This document shows, piece after piece, positions 49,210-57,640 of a stretch of DNA of 64,000 nt. Positions within the stretch are counted from its first letter, which is position 1. Every line of letters starts with the position of its first letter. Location of the stretch: positions 22,196 to 86,195 of the forward strand of contig CAJUOV010000008.1 of the NCBI GenBank assembly GCA_910588695.1, written 5' to 3'. The notes beneath the pieces are model-generated. The model was given only the letters and a program-made list of their open reading frames with translations, made no database searches and had not been told where the DNA came from. The DNA comes from an uncultured Christensenellaceae bacterium (GTDB lineage Bacteria > Bacillota > Clostridia > Christensenellales > Borkfalkiaceae). Position numbers and translations under genes: made by a program.

Positions 49210-49250
49210 TTTTCAAGACCGCCTCGTTATGACCGCTTCGACAAGCCTCC
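49210..49250 (-). pseudogene. partial tRNA-Ser: 5' half ending in the anticodon loop
   Basis: On the minus strand the sequence starts GGAGGCTTGTCGAAGCGGTC and continues to GGCGGTCTTGAAAA, matching the acceptor 5' strand, D-arm and anticodon arm of a tRNA-Ser(TGA). After the anticodon loop the expected stem, variable arm and T-arm are missing. The 14 bases TTTTCAAGACCGCC are identical to the intact tRNA-Ser (48946-48959). This is the pattern left by integration or excision at an anticodon loop. Confidence 0.6.
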
Positions 49251-49352
49251 GTAAATAATCAGTTGTTGCAAGCATACTCCGTCGACAAATTTCGCACTGA
49301 AACGACAAAGTCATTATACGTCACAAAAATAATTCCGTCAAGCTCTTCCCTG

Positions 49353-49580
49353 TCATAACACGGAAAAATTTTTTACGCGGACGGCGCGGAACGATAAAGT
49401 TACTTCGTAAGCCCCTTTTATTCGTTTTACCGTGAGCTTTGCTTCTCCGTCCACATCGAAATATTCGCCCGCAACCCGTTCAAGGTCCGCAAGCGCAGCT
49501 TTTCTCGACGCCTCGTTCATCTCCTCTTTATCTCTGTCGAGCATCTGTTCCAAACGGATCTTCGATTCTCTATCCCGCAT
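49353..49580 (-). CDS. minE: MinE-like cell division topological specificity factor
   Basis: A 75-residue protein that fits MinE: an N-terminal helix region with RLEQMLDRDKEEM, then LADLERVAGEYFDVDGEAKLTVKR (equivalent to the VxxKYxxIDxxxLxVxLER of MinE) and a C-terminal beta strand. MinE stimulates MinD ATPase and drives pole-to-pole oscillation. CGGAGGTAAAT precedes the ATG at 49580. It starts 2 bp after minD, the standard minD-minE order. The N-terminal membrane/anti-MinC segment is short and charged. Confidence 0.75.
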   Translation of the reverse strand: MRDRESKIRLEQMLDRDKEEMNEASRKAALADLERVAGEYFDVDGEAKLTVKRIKGAYEVTLSFRAVRVKNFSVL

Positions 49581-49582
49581 AT

Positions 49583-50308
49583 TTACCTCCGAAAACGTTT
49601 TTTGACTTTTTCTTCCCTTTTCCCGTCCACGATAAATTCCGCAAGCGCGCGAAAAGAACGGGAACGCTTCCACACATTGTCCAGATAAAGTTTATCTTCT
49701 TCCGCAACAACAGCGAAGAGCGGCACGCGGAGAATTTCGGAAATTTCATCGGACGACAAAATTTCACCCCGACGCGCCATATCTTTTCTGACAAGATTGA
49801 CGACGAGTCCGACCGAAGAAAGACGGTAGCTTTTTAGCATTCCCGCAACTCTGTCGGCATCTCGCATGGCGGAAATATGCGGAGTCGTAACGAGAAGCCC
49901 CTCTTCCGCACAGGAGACGGCGCGGTGAAATCCCTCGTCGATCCCCGCCGGCGAATCGATCAGAATAAAATCGAACTGCGGAGCCAGCGTATCCAAAACA
50001 AGCCTCACCGCCTGCGGCGACACATAACGGTCGGGAACGCGATTGCTCGATACCGAAAACAGCGTGGGATATTCGGGATGACCGCTCAAAACCTGACGGG
50101 CGCGGCACCTGCCTTCCACCGCATCGCAAACATCGTACACCGCGCGGTTTTCCACTCCGAGCACAACGTCAACGTTGTTCAACCCGAAATCGAGATCGGC
50201 AACGATCACGCGGTAACCGAGGCGGGCAAGCTGCACTCCCAAATTGCAGCAAACCGTCGTTTTGCCCACTCCCCCTTTGCCCGACGTAATTACAATCTTC
50301 CTCGCCAT
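49583..50308 (-). CDS. minD: septum site-determining ATPase MinD
   Basis: Deviant Walker ATPase of division-site placement, 241 residues: MARKIVITSGKGGVGKTT (signature Lys in KGGVGKTT), VIVADLDFGLNNVDVVLG, DFILIDSPAGIDEGF and VVAEEDKLY. The usual C-terminal amphipathic membrane-targeting helix with several Phe/Leu is reduced here to KREEKVKKRFRR, so membrane affinity may be low or rely on a partner. minC is not adjacent. It is preceded by an extended -10 promoter. Confidence 0.92.
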   Translation of the reverse strand: MARKIVITSGKGGVGKTTVCCNLGVQLARLGYRVIVADLDFGLNNVDVVLGVENRAVYDVCDAVEGRCRARQVLSGHPEYPTLFSVSSNRVPDRYVSPQAVRLVLDTLAPQFDFILIDSPAGIDEGFHRAVSCAEEGLLVTTPHISAMRDADRVAGMLKSYRLSSVGLVVNLVRKDMARRGEILSSDEISEILRVPLFAVVAEEDKLYLDNVWKRSRSFRALAEFIVDGKREEKVKKRFRR

Positions 50309-50337
50309 TTTTTCCGTACCTTTTGCGTTTTTTGAAA

Positions 50338-50346
50338 ATTATACCA
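50338..50346 (-). promoter_or_regulatory. minD-minE promoter, extended -10
   Basis: TGGTATAAT on the minus strand (TATAAT at 50338-50343), about 30 nt before the minD ATG. No clear -35, as is usual for extended -10 promoters. Confidence 0.6.
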
Positions 50347-50431
50347 CGCCGCGATGCGATATTTATGAGGAAATCTGCCGATTTAAGATGAATTCAGTCA
50401 TATCATCGGCTTTCCGCCGACCTTACCGAAT

Positions 50432-50466
50432 AAAAAAATCGGAGTGAGGATTCACTCCGATTTTTT
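50432..50466. terminator. bidirectional terminator between minD and the ABC operon
   Basis: TCGGAGTGA (50439-50447) and TCACTCCGA (50452-50460) pair perfectly, flanked by seven A and six T. It ends the ABC transporter operon on the minus strand. Confidence 0.9.
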
Positions 50467-50535
50467 CAGCAACGATTGTACATAGCGTTCGTATTCTTCG
50501 TCGGTAAGTTTTTTCAGTTTTTGCTTTTTTGCCAT
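50452..50535 (-). CDS. 27-residue basic small protein
   Basis: ORF MAKKQKLKKLTDEEYERYVQ followed by SLLKKSE, with AGAGG 8-12 nt before the ATG. The stop TGA lies inside the terminator stem, so the ORF and terminator are packed together. A basic N-terminus plus one helix suggests a small nucleic-acid or membrane-associated peptide. It is the last ORF after the ABC permease gene. Coding is supported only by the ribosome-binding site and compact context. Confidence 0.45.
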   Translation of the reverse strand: MAKKQKLKKLTDEEYERYVQSLLKKSE

Positions 50536-50587
50536 ATATAAGCCTCTCTTTTGTCTTTTGGCTTAGTATCGGCAATCTTTCCGTTTT

Positions 50588-53449
50588 TTATTCCGTTCTG
50601 AGCGCAATCACAGGGTCTTTCTTTGCCGCGGCGCTTGCGGGAATAAGTCCGGACACGAGCGTAAGCCCGACACTGATCAAAACCATGATTAGCGCAGCAA
50701 TGGGATTCAAAGACGCAAGACCGATGATCCCCGTAAGCGGATTGAGAATCGCATTGATCAAAAACGATAGTACATAGCTCACCACCACGCCGATCAGACC
50801 TGCGCCGAGACCTATGATGAAGGTCTCCGCATTGAATAGATTCTTGATATCGCGTTTCCGCGCGCCAAGCGCGCGCAATACGCCGATTTCTTTAACGCGC
50901 TCCACCACCGAAACATAAGTGATAATTCCGATCATGACGGAGGAGACGACAAGCGAAATCGCAGTAAACGCCACGAGCACATAGGTAATCGCATTGAGCA
51001 TCGTCTGCACCATACTCATGAGAACGCCCACCGTGTCCGAATAGGTGATCTTATCCTTTTCTCCGAGCACGAGCGGATCATGCCCTTCCAATTCATAAGT
51101 CGCGCCCCTCTCGCACATTGCGTTCCATTCGTCGAGATAGGCGAGCATTTTTTCTTTGCCCTCGAAGTCGCGGGCGTAGAGCGAAACGGAAGAATAACTG
51201 TCGTCGCCGCCGAGCGAACGCACGACCGGCTCGATTTCCGCCGCTACGCGGAGATTGCCGTAGGGCGTTCCGCCCGCGTCGGGAACGAACTGAGAAATCG
51301 CAAAATAATAATCGTCAAACTGCGACGCATTGCAGGGCGAGAGGTAAACTTTCATTTTACTCAACGGATCCTGCGGATTATTGATCTCAAAGGCGGACTT
51401 CTCCAAAATCCATTTTACGATTTTGGAATCGAGATTGCTCTGCACGTATCGATCGACCGCCGCTTCCGTGATATTCAAACCGTTTTGCAGACATCCGTAG
51501 TTCAACCCTTCTTTCAACGAAAGAATGGCGGTGATCTTCATGTTGATTCCGTCCTCCGAGGTGAGCGTCGTCCACTCCTCTTCAACTTCGGGTGTTTCGG
51601 GCGTTTTAGATTTAAAAGAGGACTTGTAATCGAACGGATATTTTCCGATTCTCTCCATGTCGGAGGAAGCGTTTTTATACTCTTCGTTTTCAAGATATAC
51701 GGTATCATTGTAGAGCAATTTATACTCTTTGCCTAAAATATCTTTGTACGGAATATAGATGGGTTTTTTCTCCTCTTCCGTTGCGTCCGGCTTCCCTTTA
51801 TCGAAGAGAGAAAGGAAGTCCTTTTCATCCAAAATTCCGAGCTGTGCGAGCAGCAGGTCGGTGGCGGCACGGTCGGACGAAACGACGAGAACCGCCTCGT
51901 TCTCGTTTTCGGGGAAATGCATAGTCTCGGGATCAAGAACGTCATACTGCGAAAGCACGTAACTCGCATACCTTTCTTTATCGTCGAAGTTGCTCGTCCC
52001 CGGCATTTTGTGCACGATGTTACCGAAGAAGTCGGCAAATCCCGTCAGGGAAGCGTATTCCGCTTTATAGTTGCGCAAATCTTGTATGTACTTCTTTTTG
52101 AGTTCGGAAATGGAGAGCTGTTCGGGAGAGAACGGAATGTGCTCGTAATGACCTGTATTTTCGTTTTTTACGTCAAAGTCTCCCCGATTAACTTTTAAGT
52201 AAATATTGTTTACAAGAGACGCTCCGTAGCCGAACTGCATTTCCGCATACATGCTCGGATCCATCTTTTTGACATAGTCCACATATTGATCGGAGATATT
52301 GTTCTGAATCGCCATATCGTTCGCAAGACCGGTCAAGAAGGAATCGACATACACTCTGTCGCCGATTTCATTCAGATCGGGCATATCTTTGGGCGCGGTA
52401 AACGAAGTCATGACGGATGCCATGTCGAATGTGCTCTCCGTGACCTGTACGGGATAGTACGAGAGCATATCCTCTTCCGTTTTCTGTATGTAATGGTTGA
52501 ATCCGTTCGAAAGAGCGAGTACGAGACAGACGCTGATAATGCCTATGCTTCCGCCCAAAGAAGTCAAAATCGTGCGTCCCTTCTTGGTCAGAAGATTGCG
52601 GAACGAGAGCGCCAGCGCAGTAAAAAATCCCATCTTCGCGCGCGGCTTTTTCTTCTTTTGCGGCTTTTCCGTCTGTTGCTCGGGGACGGGTTTCTTTTCG
52701 GACTCTTTTACGTTCTCTTCCGCATTCGCTTCGGGGGGGGGTAAAAGACGTTCTTTCTCCTCCTCTTCTTCCGAATAGGGATTGCTGTCGGACTCCACTT
52801 CGCCGTCTTTGAGGCGCACGATTCGGGTCGCGTAACTTTCGGCAAGTTCGGGGTTGTGCGTCACCATGACGACAAGACGTTCGCCCGCGATTTCGCGGAT
52901 AAGTTCCATCACTTCGACGCTCGTTTTGGAGTCGAGCGCGCCAGTCGGTTCGTCGGCAAGCAGAATCGCCGGATTGTTGACAAGGGCGCGCGCAATCGCA
53001 ACGCGCTGCATCTGTCCGCCCGAAAGCTGGTTGGGACGCTTGTTCATCTCTTTCCCGAGTCCCACCCTTTCGAGCGCTTCTTTTGCCCGCGCAACACGTT
53101 CCTCGCGGCTGATTCCGGCGATCGTAAGCGCAAGTTCCACATTGCCCAACACGCTCTGGTGAGGAATCAGATTATATGACTGAAAGATAAAACCGATTCT
53201 GTGGTTTCTGTAAACGTCCCAATCCCTGTCGGAAAAGTTCTTAGTCGACTTTCCTTCGATCACCAGATCCCCTTCGGTATAATGATCGAGTCCGCCGATG
53301 ATATTGAGAAGGGTGGTTTTTCCGCAGCCCGACTGCCCTAAAATCCCCACGAATTCATTTTCGCGGAAACAGAGGTTTACGCCTTTGAGCGCCTGTACTT
53401 TGGAAGATGCGATCTTATAATCTTTTTTGATATTGACTAGCTTTAACAT
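50588..53449 (-). CDS. MacB/FtsX-type ABC transporter, ATPase fused to permease
   Basis: A 953-residue fusion. Residues about 1-240 form a LolD/MacB-like ATPase: GQSGCGKTTLLN, LSGGQMQRVAIARAL, ILLADEPTGALDS and TVHNPEL-type H-loop (VMVTHNPELAE). A charged linker rich in Glu/Lys follows, then one transmembrane segment (about 295-315), a large extracytoplasmic domain (about 320-770) and three C-terminal transmembrane segments of the FtsX permease (AFTAISLVVSSVMIG; GVVVSYVLSFLINAI). Such pumps usually export peptides or antimicrobials or act in envelope stress rather than import. It is controlled with the MarR gene 16 bp upstream. Confidence 0.92.
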   Translation of the reverse strand: MLKLVNIKKDYKIASSKVQALKGVNLCFRENEFVGILGQSGCGKTTLLNIIGGLDHYTEGDLVIEGKSTKNFSDRDWDVYRNHRIGFIFQSYNLIPHQSVLGNVELALTIAGISREERVARAKEALERVGLGKEMNKRPNQLSGGQMQRVAIARALVNNPAILLADEPTGALDSKTSVEVMELIREIAGERLVVMVTHNPELAESYATRIVRLKDGEVESDSNPYSEEEEEKERLLPPPEANAEENVKESEKKPVPEQQTEKPQKKKKPRAKMGFFTALALSFRNLLTKKGRTILTSLGGSIGIISVCLVLALSNGFNHYIQKTEEDMLSYYPVQVTESTFDMASVMTSFTAPKDMPDLNEIGDRVYVDSFLTGLANDMAIQNNISDQYVDYVKKMDPSMYAEMQFGYGASLVNNIYLKVNRGDFDVKNENTGHYEHIPFSPEQLSISELKKKYIQDLRNYKAEYASLTGFADFFGNIVHKMPGTSNFDDKERYASYVLSQYDVLDPETMHFPENENEAVLVVSSDRAATDLLLAQLGILDEKDFLSLFDKGKPDATEEEKKPIYIPYKDILGKEYKLLYNDTVYLENEEYKNASSDMERIGKYPFDYKSSFKSKTPETPEVEEEWTTLTSEDGINMKITAILSLKEGLNYGCLQNGLNITEAAVDRYVQSNLDSKIVKWILEKSAFEINNPQDPLSKMKVYLSPCNASQFDDYYFAISQFVPDAGGTPYGNLRVAAEIEPVVRSLGGDDSYSSVSLYARDFEGKEKMLAYLDEWNAMCERGATYELEGHDPLVLGEKDKITYSDTVGVLMSMVQTMLNAITYVLVAFTAISLVVSSVMIGIITYVSVVERVKEIGVLRALGARKRDIKNLFNAETFIIGLGAGLIGVVVSYVLSFLINAILNPLTGIIGLASLNPIAALIMVLISVGLTLVSGLIPASAAAKKDPVIALRTE

Positions 53450-53465
53450 ATTACGTCCTTAATTT

Positions 53466-53933
53466 TTAAAAATTTTTACCCTTTGAATTTCGGTTTTCCC
53501 CGCGTACCTTTTCAAACACGTCCGCAAATTCTTCGCACAGCGAAATAAGCTGATCCGCCTTTTCTTTACCGAACTCCTCCACCACGCGGTTGATGAGTTT
53601 GTTTGCCTCTTCACACTGCTGTTGAAACACGCTGAGCGAAGATTCGGTGAGAACGACATAAAAAATTTTGCGGTCGGTCGGCGATGCGGTACGCTTGACG
53701 ATTCCGCGGTTTTCGAGTTTGGTCACAAGCTGGGATACCGCCGAGCGGGTCACGTTCAGCCGTCTCGCAAGCTCGGAAGAAATAATTTTGTTTCCCGCTT
53801 CCCGCTCCATCACGATCTCGCGGATCAGCCGAAACTCGGTCTGAGAAAGATTGACGCTCCCGGGGAGAACGTTAAGCCCCTCCATAAATTTGACAGTCAG
53901 AATAAGTTTACTCAGATATTTTCCGTTTTCCAT
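53466..53933 (-). CDS. MarR-family transcriptional regulator
   Basis: A 155-residue winged-helix repressor: IREIVMEREAGNKIISSELARRLNVTRSAVSQLVTKLENRGIV is the recognition region, followed by the wing KRTASPTDRKIFYV, both typical of MarR. The frame opens at 53972, but ATG at 53933 follows GGAGGATATAC and is chosen. It is first in an operon with the ABC pump, so it probably represses it and responds to a phenolic or antibiotic-like ligand. Confidence 0.88.
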   Translation of the reverse strand: MENGKYLSKLILTVKFMEGLNVLPGSVNLSQTEFRLIREIVMEREAGNKIISSELARRLNVTRSAVSQLVTKLENRGIVKRTASPTDRKIFYVVLTESSLSVFQQQCEEANKLINRVVEEFGKEKADQLISLCEEFADVFEKVRGENRNSKGKNF

Positions 53934-53983
53934 ATGTATATCCTCCGTTTCGACATTTGCTTTGTCAATCACGTAACAATTAA

Positions 53984-54013
53984 ATTATACACCCATTCCG
54001 AAAAAAATGTCAA
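53984..54013 (-). promoter_or_regulatory. promoter of the MarR-ABC operon
   Basis: TTGACA (54008-54013) and TATAAT (53984-53989) on the minus strand, spacer 18 bp. The A/T-rich region just after the -10 (TTTAATTGTTA) could hold the MarR operator. Confidence 0.75.
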
Positions 54014-54070
54014 CGATAGAAACATATTTTTTCGTCACTTCACTGTTTTTTCATAATTTGATCAAAAAGA

Positions 54071-54098
54071 CCTCCTGCGCGGAAATTCGCGCAGGAGG
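54071..54098. terminator. terminator after the CNNM gene
   Basis: CCTCCTGCGCG (54071-54081) and CGCGCAGGAGG (54088-54098) form an 11-bp perfect stem. TCTTTTTG follows on the minus strand. Confidence 0.9.
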
Positions 54099-54116
54099 CC
54101 GGTTTTTCTGATTATT

Positions 54117-55178
54117 TTATTCTTCCGTTTCGTCCACAGACTCCGCCTCTTCGGGCTCCGGAATAAAGGGATTGAGGGGGGAAGTAACGGGCGTAAGGTC
54201 GTATTTATCGTCAAGATCGCCCAAAAGTTCCTCAATGATATCCTCCCGCGTGATGAGCCCCAAGGCATTCCCCTCCGCTCCTACGATCATCATGTGCTCC
54301 CGCCGCGACTGCATCTGCTTCATCAGCGCCGAGAGCTTGACGTCCGTGGAAGTATAAGAGACGGGACGCACGATATTTTCGAAGCTGCGCCTGCCCGAGA
54401 GCATATTTTCATAGAAATCCGCCCGATACAGAATACCGATGATACTCTGCTTCGTCCCCTTGTAAACGGGAATACGCGAAAAGTTAGTCTCGCGGAAAAT
54501 TTTATAAACGAGACGGGAATTATCCCTGATCTCCACGGCGATCACCCTGTCGAGCGGGATCATCACGGAACCGACGTGCAATTCGTCGTAGCGGAGCGTC
54601 TTTTCGATAAGATCGTGCTCGGTCTCGTTGAGCACGCCCTCTTTTTTAACATCCGAAACGAGCATTTTGAACTCTTCTTCGGTGTAGCTCGGCTTCTTTT
54701 TATTGAGGCGGAACATCCAGAAAATCATCTTCTTCCAAAGCGCAAAGATAAGATTCAGAGGATAAAATATCCATGTACAGACAAGAAGCGGGTACGCCAT
54801 AATGCGGGCGAACAACTCGGGATATTCCCGCGCGAGCGTTTTGGGCGTTACTTCCCCGAAAATTAAAACGACAACGGTCAAAACGACGGTCGATATCGTG
54901 GGACCCAGACTTTCGCCTAAGAACCGCGTAAAGATGACCGTTGCAATGGAAGCCGCTGCAATGTTGACGATATTGTTCCCGATAAGAAGGGTAGTTAAAA
55001 CCTTGTTGTAATCCGAACTCAGAGAAAGCGCGACGCGCGCCGTCCTCTTCTTTGCGGAAAGCCTGCGCATTCTTACCGTTGAAAAACTTGTGTATGCCGT
55101 TTCCGTCGCGCTGAATATCCCCGACAGAATGACAAGTACGACAAGCGCAATCAATAGACCGATTGTGCCTATGTCCAT
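54117..55178 (-). CDS. CNNM/HlyC-type membrane protein with CBS domains
   Basis: A 353-residue protein with an N-terminal DUF21 (CNNM) membrane domain of about four helices (residues 5-170; IALVVLVILSGIFSATETAYTSFS), an acidic helix bundle, and two CBS domains (about 200-320; VMIPLDRVIAVE and RREHMMIVGAEGNALGLITREDIIEELLGD). The family mediates Mg2+ or other divalent-cation homeostasis. The C-terminal CorC_HlyC domain of longer members is absent, replaced by an acidic tail (EPEEAESVDETEE). Monocistronic. Confidence 0.88.
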   Translation of the reverse strand: MDIGTIGLLIALVVLVILSGIFSATETAYTSFSTVRMRRLSAKKRTARVALSLSSDYNKVLTTLLIGNNIVNIAAASIATVIFTRFLGESLGPTISTVVLTVVVLIFGEVTPKTLAREYPELFARIMAYPLLVCTWIFYPLNLIFALWKKMIFWMFRLNKKKPSYTEEEFKMLVSDVKKEGVLNETEHDLIEKTLRYDELHVGSVMIPLDRVIAVEIRDNSRLVYKIFRETNFSRIPVYKGTKQSIIGILYRADFYENMLSGRRSFENIVRPVSYTSTDVKLSALMKQMQSRREHMMIVGAEGNALGLITREDIIEELLGDLDDKYDLTPVTSPLNPFIPEPEEAESVDETEE

Positions 55179-55223
55179 AAAAAAAGAAAAATTCCTCCTT
55201 TAATTAAAAATACAATCCGAACT

Positions 55224-55769
55224 TTATGATTTCGTGCGTTTTCTGATCACGAGAACCCGTGTTTTCTCTTTGGAAGTACCGTAACGCGACTGAACTTCCC
55301 GCTCTGTCCGTCGAGGTTCGGGCGTTTCCCGTATCGCAGACTCTCCGTCTTCGGCGCCCGCCGGTAAAGACGCGTAAACGGCGTCGTTGTACGAAGTTCT
55401 CGCCGTATCCGTTTCGTTACCGAAATAAGCTACCGCAAAGGCTTCGCCGCTTCGCCCGCCCAAACTGAAAAAGAAAAGATCCTCCGGATCGATCGAAATT
55501 TTCGCCACGCTCCCGACCGCTTCTTCGCTCGCATAGACGGTGCCGAATTTTTCTTTGACTTCCGGTTCGGGATATTGCCACGGAGCAAGCGCCGCTTTGC
55601 CCTCTTTTCTGCTTCTCACGAGCGCATCGAAAGCACGCGCGCAGGGATAATCGCAATAACGGTCGCAGAAGACACAGCGCGCATATTTGCCGCACATGTC
55701 CGAATTCTGCTTGGTTCCCGCTCTCCATTTTTCGGTTTTCAAAAACTGTTCGAGTTGTTTGAAAGTCAT
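55224..55769 (-). CDS. hypothetical protein with N-terminal Cys cluster
   Basis: A 181-residue protein with no recognised family. Residues about 25-46 hold five cysteines (MCGKYARCVFCDRYCDYPCARAF), a candidate zinc or Fe-S site. The middle has a DPEDLFFFSLGGRSGEAF strand, and the C-terminus is Arg/Lys/Glu-rich and low-complexity. ATG at 55769 follows AAAGGAAA and is preferred to the open frame up to 55832. It has its own promoter. Confidence 0.55.
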   Translation of the reverse strand: MTFKQLEQFLKTEKWRAGTKQNSDMCGKYARCVFCDRYCDYPCARAFDALVRSRKEGKAALAPWQYPEPEVKEKFGTVYASEEAVGSVAKISIDPEDLFFFSLGGRSGEAFAVAYFGNETDTARTSYNDAVYASLPAGAEDGESAIRETPEPRRTEREVQSRYGTSKEKTRVLVIRKRTKS

Positions 55770-55803
55770 ACGGTTTTCCTTTGCCGACAGAACTGTTTTT
55801 TCT

Positions 55804-55832
55804 ATTATACTCCCGTTTGCTCTAAATATCAA
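55804..55832 (-). promoter_or_regulatory. promoter of the Cys-cluster protein
   Basis: TATAAT (55804-55809) and TTGATA (55827-55832), spacer 17 bp on the minus strand. Confidence 0.75.
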
Positions 55833-55854
55833 GCATTCGCGTAAAAAATCTTGT

Positions 55855-56685
55855 TTACTTTCCTTCTTTTTGATAATTTCGGATAAAATCCGTCTTGACC
55901 GCTCCTTTGCGAAACCCTACGATCCCGTCGAGATTCACATTATGCAAAGCGCGGAACAAATTGTTCGCCGCTTCGGGATTGCTTTTTTCCATTTCGGCAA
56001 GCAGCCGCTTCATTTCCCGCCGCTTGCTCTCGTCCTCTTTTTCGGCCGCCCGCTCGGTAAAACGGCAGGCGCAGTTCAGAAAGGAAAGTTCGTTGTAATT
56101 CGCCCATGCCTTGATGTCCCTCTCCCGAACCGAATAGAGCGGACGGATCAGCTCCATCCCCTCGTGACTCGTAGAACGCAGTTTAGGCAACATCGTCTTG
56201 ACCTCCGCGCCGTAGAACATGCTCAATAGGGCGGTCTCAACCATATCGTCGAAATGGTGCCCGAGCGCAATTTTATTGCAGCCGAGTTTTTTCGCCTCTT
56301 CATATAAAAATCCGCGGCGCATTCTTGCGCACAGATAACAAGGCGAGCCGCACTCCACAGAGTCGACGACCTCGAAGATATTGCTTTGAAATACGTGCAG
56401 CCCGATCCCGAGCGCGCGGGCGTTTTCCTCGATAAGAATGCGGTTCTTTTCGGAATAGCCGGGATCCATCTGAATGAATTTCAGTCCGAAACGGTACTTC
56501 CCATGCAGATGAATTTCCTGCATGCATTTGGCGAGCAGAAAAGAATCTTTCCCTCCCGAAATGCATACGGCAATCTCGTCCCCCTCCGAAATAAGGTCAT
56601 AGCCTTTGACGCTTTTGACAAAATTGCACCAGATTTCTTTGCGGAATTTTTTGATGATGGAACGCTCGGCTTCTGCCTGTGTCAT
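55855..56685 (-). CDS. TtcA-family PP-loop ATPase (tRNA 2-thiolation-like)
   Basis: A 276-residue protein of the TtcA/TtuA group that adenylates tRNA for sulfur insertion. The PP-loop is AVCISGGKDSFLLA. The Fe-S cysteines correspond to GSPCYLCARMRRG and the later CACRF; the zinc/thiolation histidines follow ALGHHFDDMVETALL. The frame extends to 56871, but the ATG at 56685 fits GGAGAAGTAGTT and is 2 bp after the flavoprotein stop. The specific tRNA target (C32 or U54) cannot be assigned from sequence alone. Co-transcribed with the TrxR-like gene. Confidence 0.85.
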   Translation of the reverse strand: MTQAEAERSIIKKFRKEIWCNFVKSVKGYDLISEGDEIAVCISGGKDSFLLAKCMQEIHLHGKYRFGLKFIQMDPGYSEKNRILIEENARALGIGLHVFQSNIFEVVDSVECGSPCYLCARMRRGFLYEEAKKLGCNKIALGHHFDDMVETALLSMFYGAEVKTMLPKLRSTSHEGMELIRPLYSVRERDIKAWANYNELSFLNCACRFTERAAEKEDESKRREMKRLLAEMEKSNPEAANNLFRALHNVNLDGIVGFRKGAVKTDFIRNYQKEGK

Positions 56686-56687
56686 AA

Positions 56688-57542
56688 CTACTTCTCCGAA
56701 GAATTGAGATAGGCTTTTACGGAATACGCCGCCGCGCAACCCTCGCCCGCCGCTTTGACAAACTGATACGGTTTTCCCGTAACGTCGCCAGCCGCAAACA
56801 AGCCGACAAGATTCGAAGATAAATCGCGGCTTACGATCACATGCGCGCCCTCCGTTTTTAGCCCGCCGCAAAGCGAAGACGGAGGAGCCGATTTTCCCAA
56901 AAGAAATACGCCGTCCACTTCATATTCCGCGCGATCGGTAATAAACTTTTCGAGGCGGAAATTTCCCGATAACGACTTGGGTCTCTCTTTGATAACGCGG
57001 ATATTTTCCGCTTTGAACGTTACGGAGAGATCGGTAAAGAGAAGCACTTCCCGCGCAAATCCCGCAAGATACTCCGCTTCCTCTTTTTCCTCTTCCGCAT
57101 AGAGTACGGCGGCAATGCGTTTTCCCTGATAGAGCGCGCCGTCGCAGACTGCGCAATAGCTCAGCCCTCTTCCCACGAACTCATCGCCGAACCCGCCCGA
57201 AAGTTCCACGCCCGTCGCGAGAATGACCGCGCGCGAAGAAAAGCTCTCTTTCCCCGCCGTAAGCGTAAAACCGGATTTTTCTTTATAGATCCCGTCGATG
57301 CGTTTTTCGCACAACTCGATTCCCTCGTATACCCGCTGCTCTTCGAGCGCGCGCACGAAGTCGCTTCCGTTCCCCTTGAATGCGGGATAGTTTCTGACGT
57401 ATTCCGCCTTTCCGGTCTTTTTTCCGAATACCCTGTCACCCATCCATAAAAAATTCAATTTCAGATTTTTTGCGGTCAAAGCCGCAGAGTATCCCGCAAT
57501 GCCGCTCCCCAAGATTATCAGCTCGTATTTGATTCCGTCCAT
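56688..57542 (-). CDS. thioredoxin-reductase-like flavoprotein without NADPH motifs
   Basis: A 284-residue two-domain flavoprotein. FAD motifs are normal: ILGSGIAGYSAAL at the N-terminus, VILATGV, and GLFAAGDVTGKPYQFVKAAGEG. The redox-active pair is CAVC at 130-133. In TrxB the NADPH domain carries GGGDSA and HRRxxxRA; here the equivalents read AAVLYAEEEKEEAEYLAG and LLFTDLSVT, so the NADPH site is lost. This is the pattern of ferredoxin-dependent flavin thioredoxin reductases. It starts at the ATG at 57542 by a perfect promoter and is followed by the TtcA-like gene. A thioredoxin gene is not nearby. Confidence 0.8.
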   Translation of the reverse strand: MDGIKYELIILGSGIAGYSAALTAKNLKLNFLWMGDRVFGKKTGKAEYVRNYPAFKGNGSDFVRALEEQRVYEGIELCEKRIDGIYKEKSGFTLTAGKESFSSRAVILATGVELSGGFGDEFVGRGLSYCAVCDGALYQGKRIAAVLYAEEEKEEAEYLAGFAREVLLFTDLSVTFKAENIRVIKERPKSLSGNFRLEKFITDRAEYEVDGVFLLGKSAPPSSLCGGLKTEGAHVIVSRDLSSNLVGLFAAGDVTGKPYQFVKAAGEGCAAAYSVKAYLNSSEK

Positions 57543-57569
57543 ATTCCGAGTATCCGTCCTTTGAAAAGT

Positions 57570-57598
57570 ATTATAACAACTATCCGTAAATTTGTCAA
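57570..57598 (-). promoter_or_regulatory. promoter of the TrxR-like gene
   Basis: Perfect TTGACA (57593-57598) and TATAAT (57570-57575) with a 17-bp spacer and TG one base before the -10, on the minus strand. No equally good promoter is visible for the divergent Rnf operon. Confidence 0.9.
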
Positions 57599-57640
57599 TC
57601 AAGTTATATCTTTCCCGCAAAACAGGAATAATCGGCGAAG

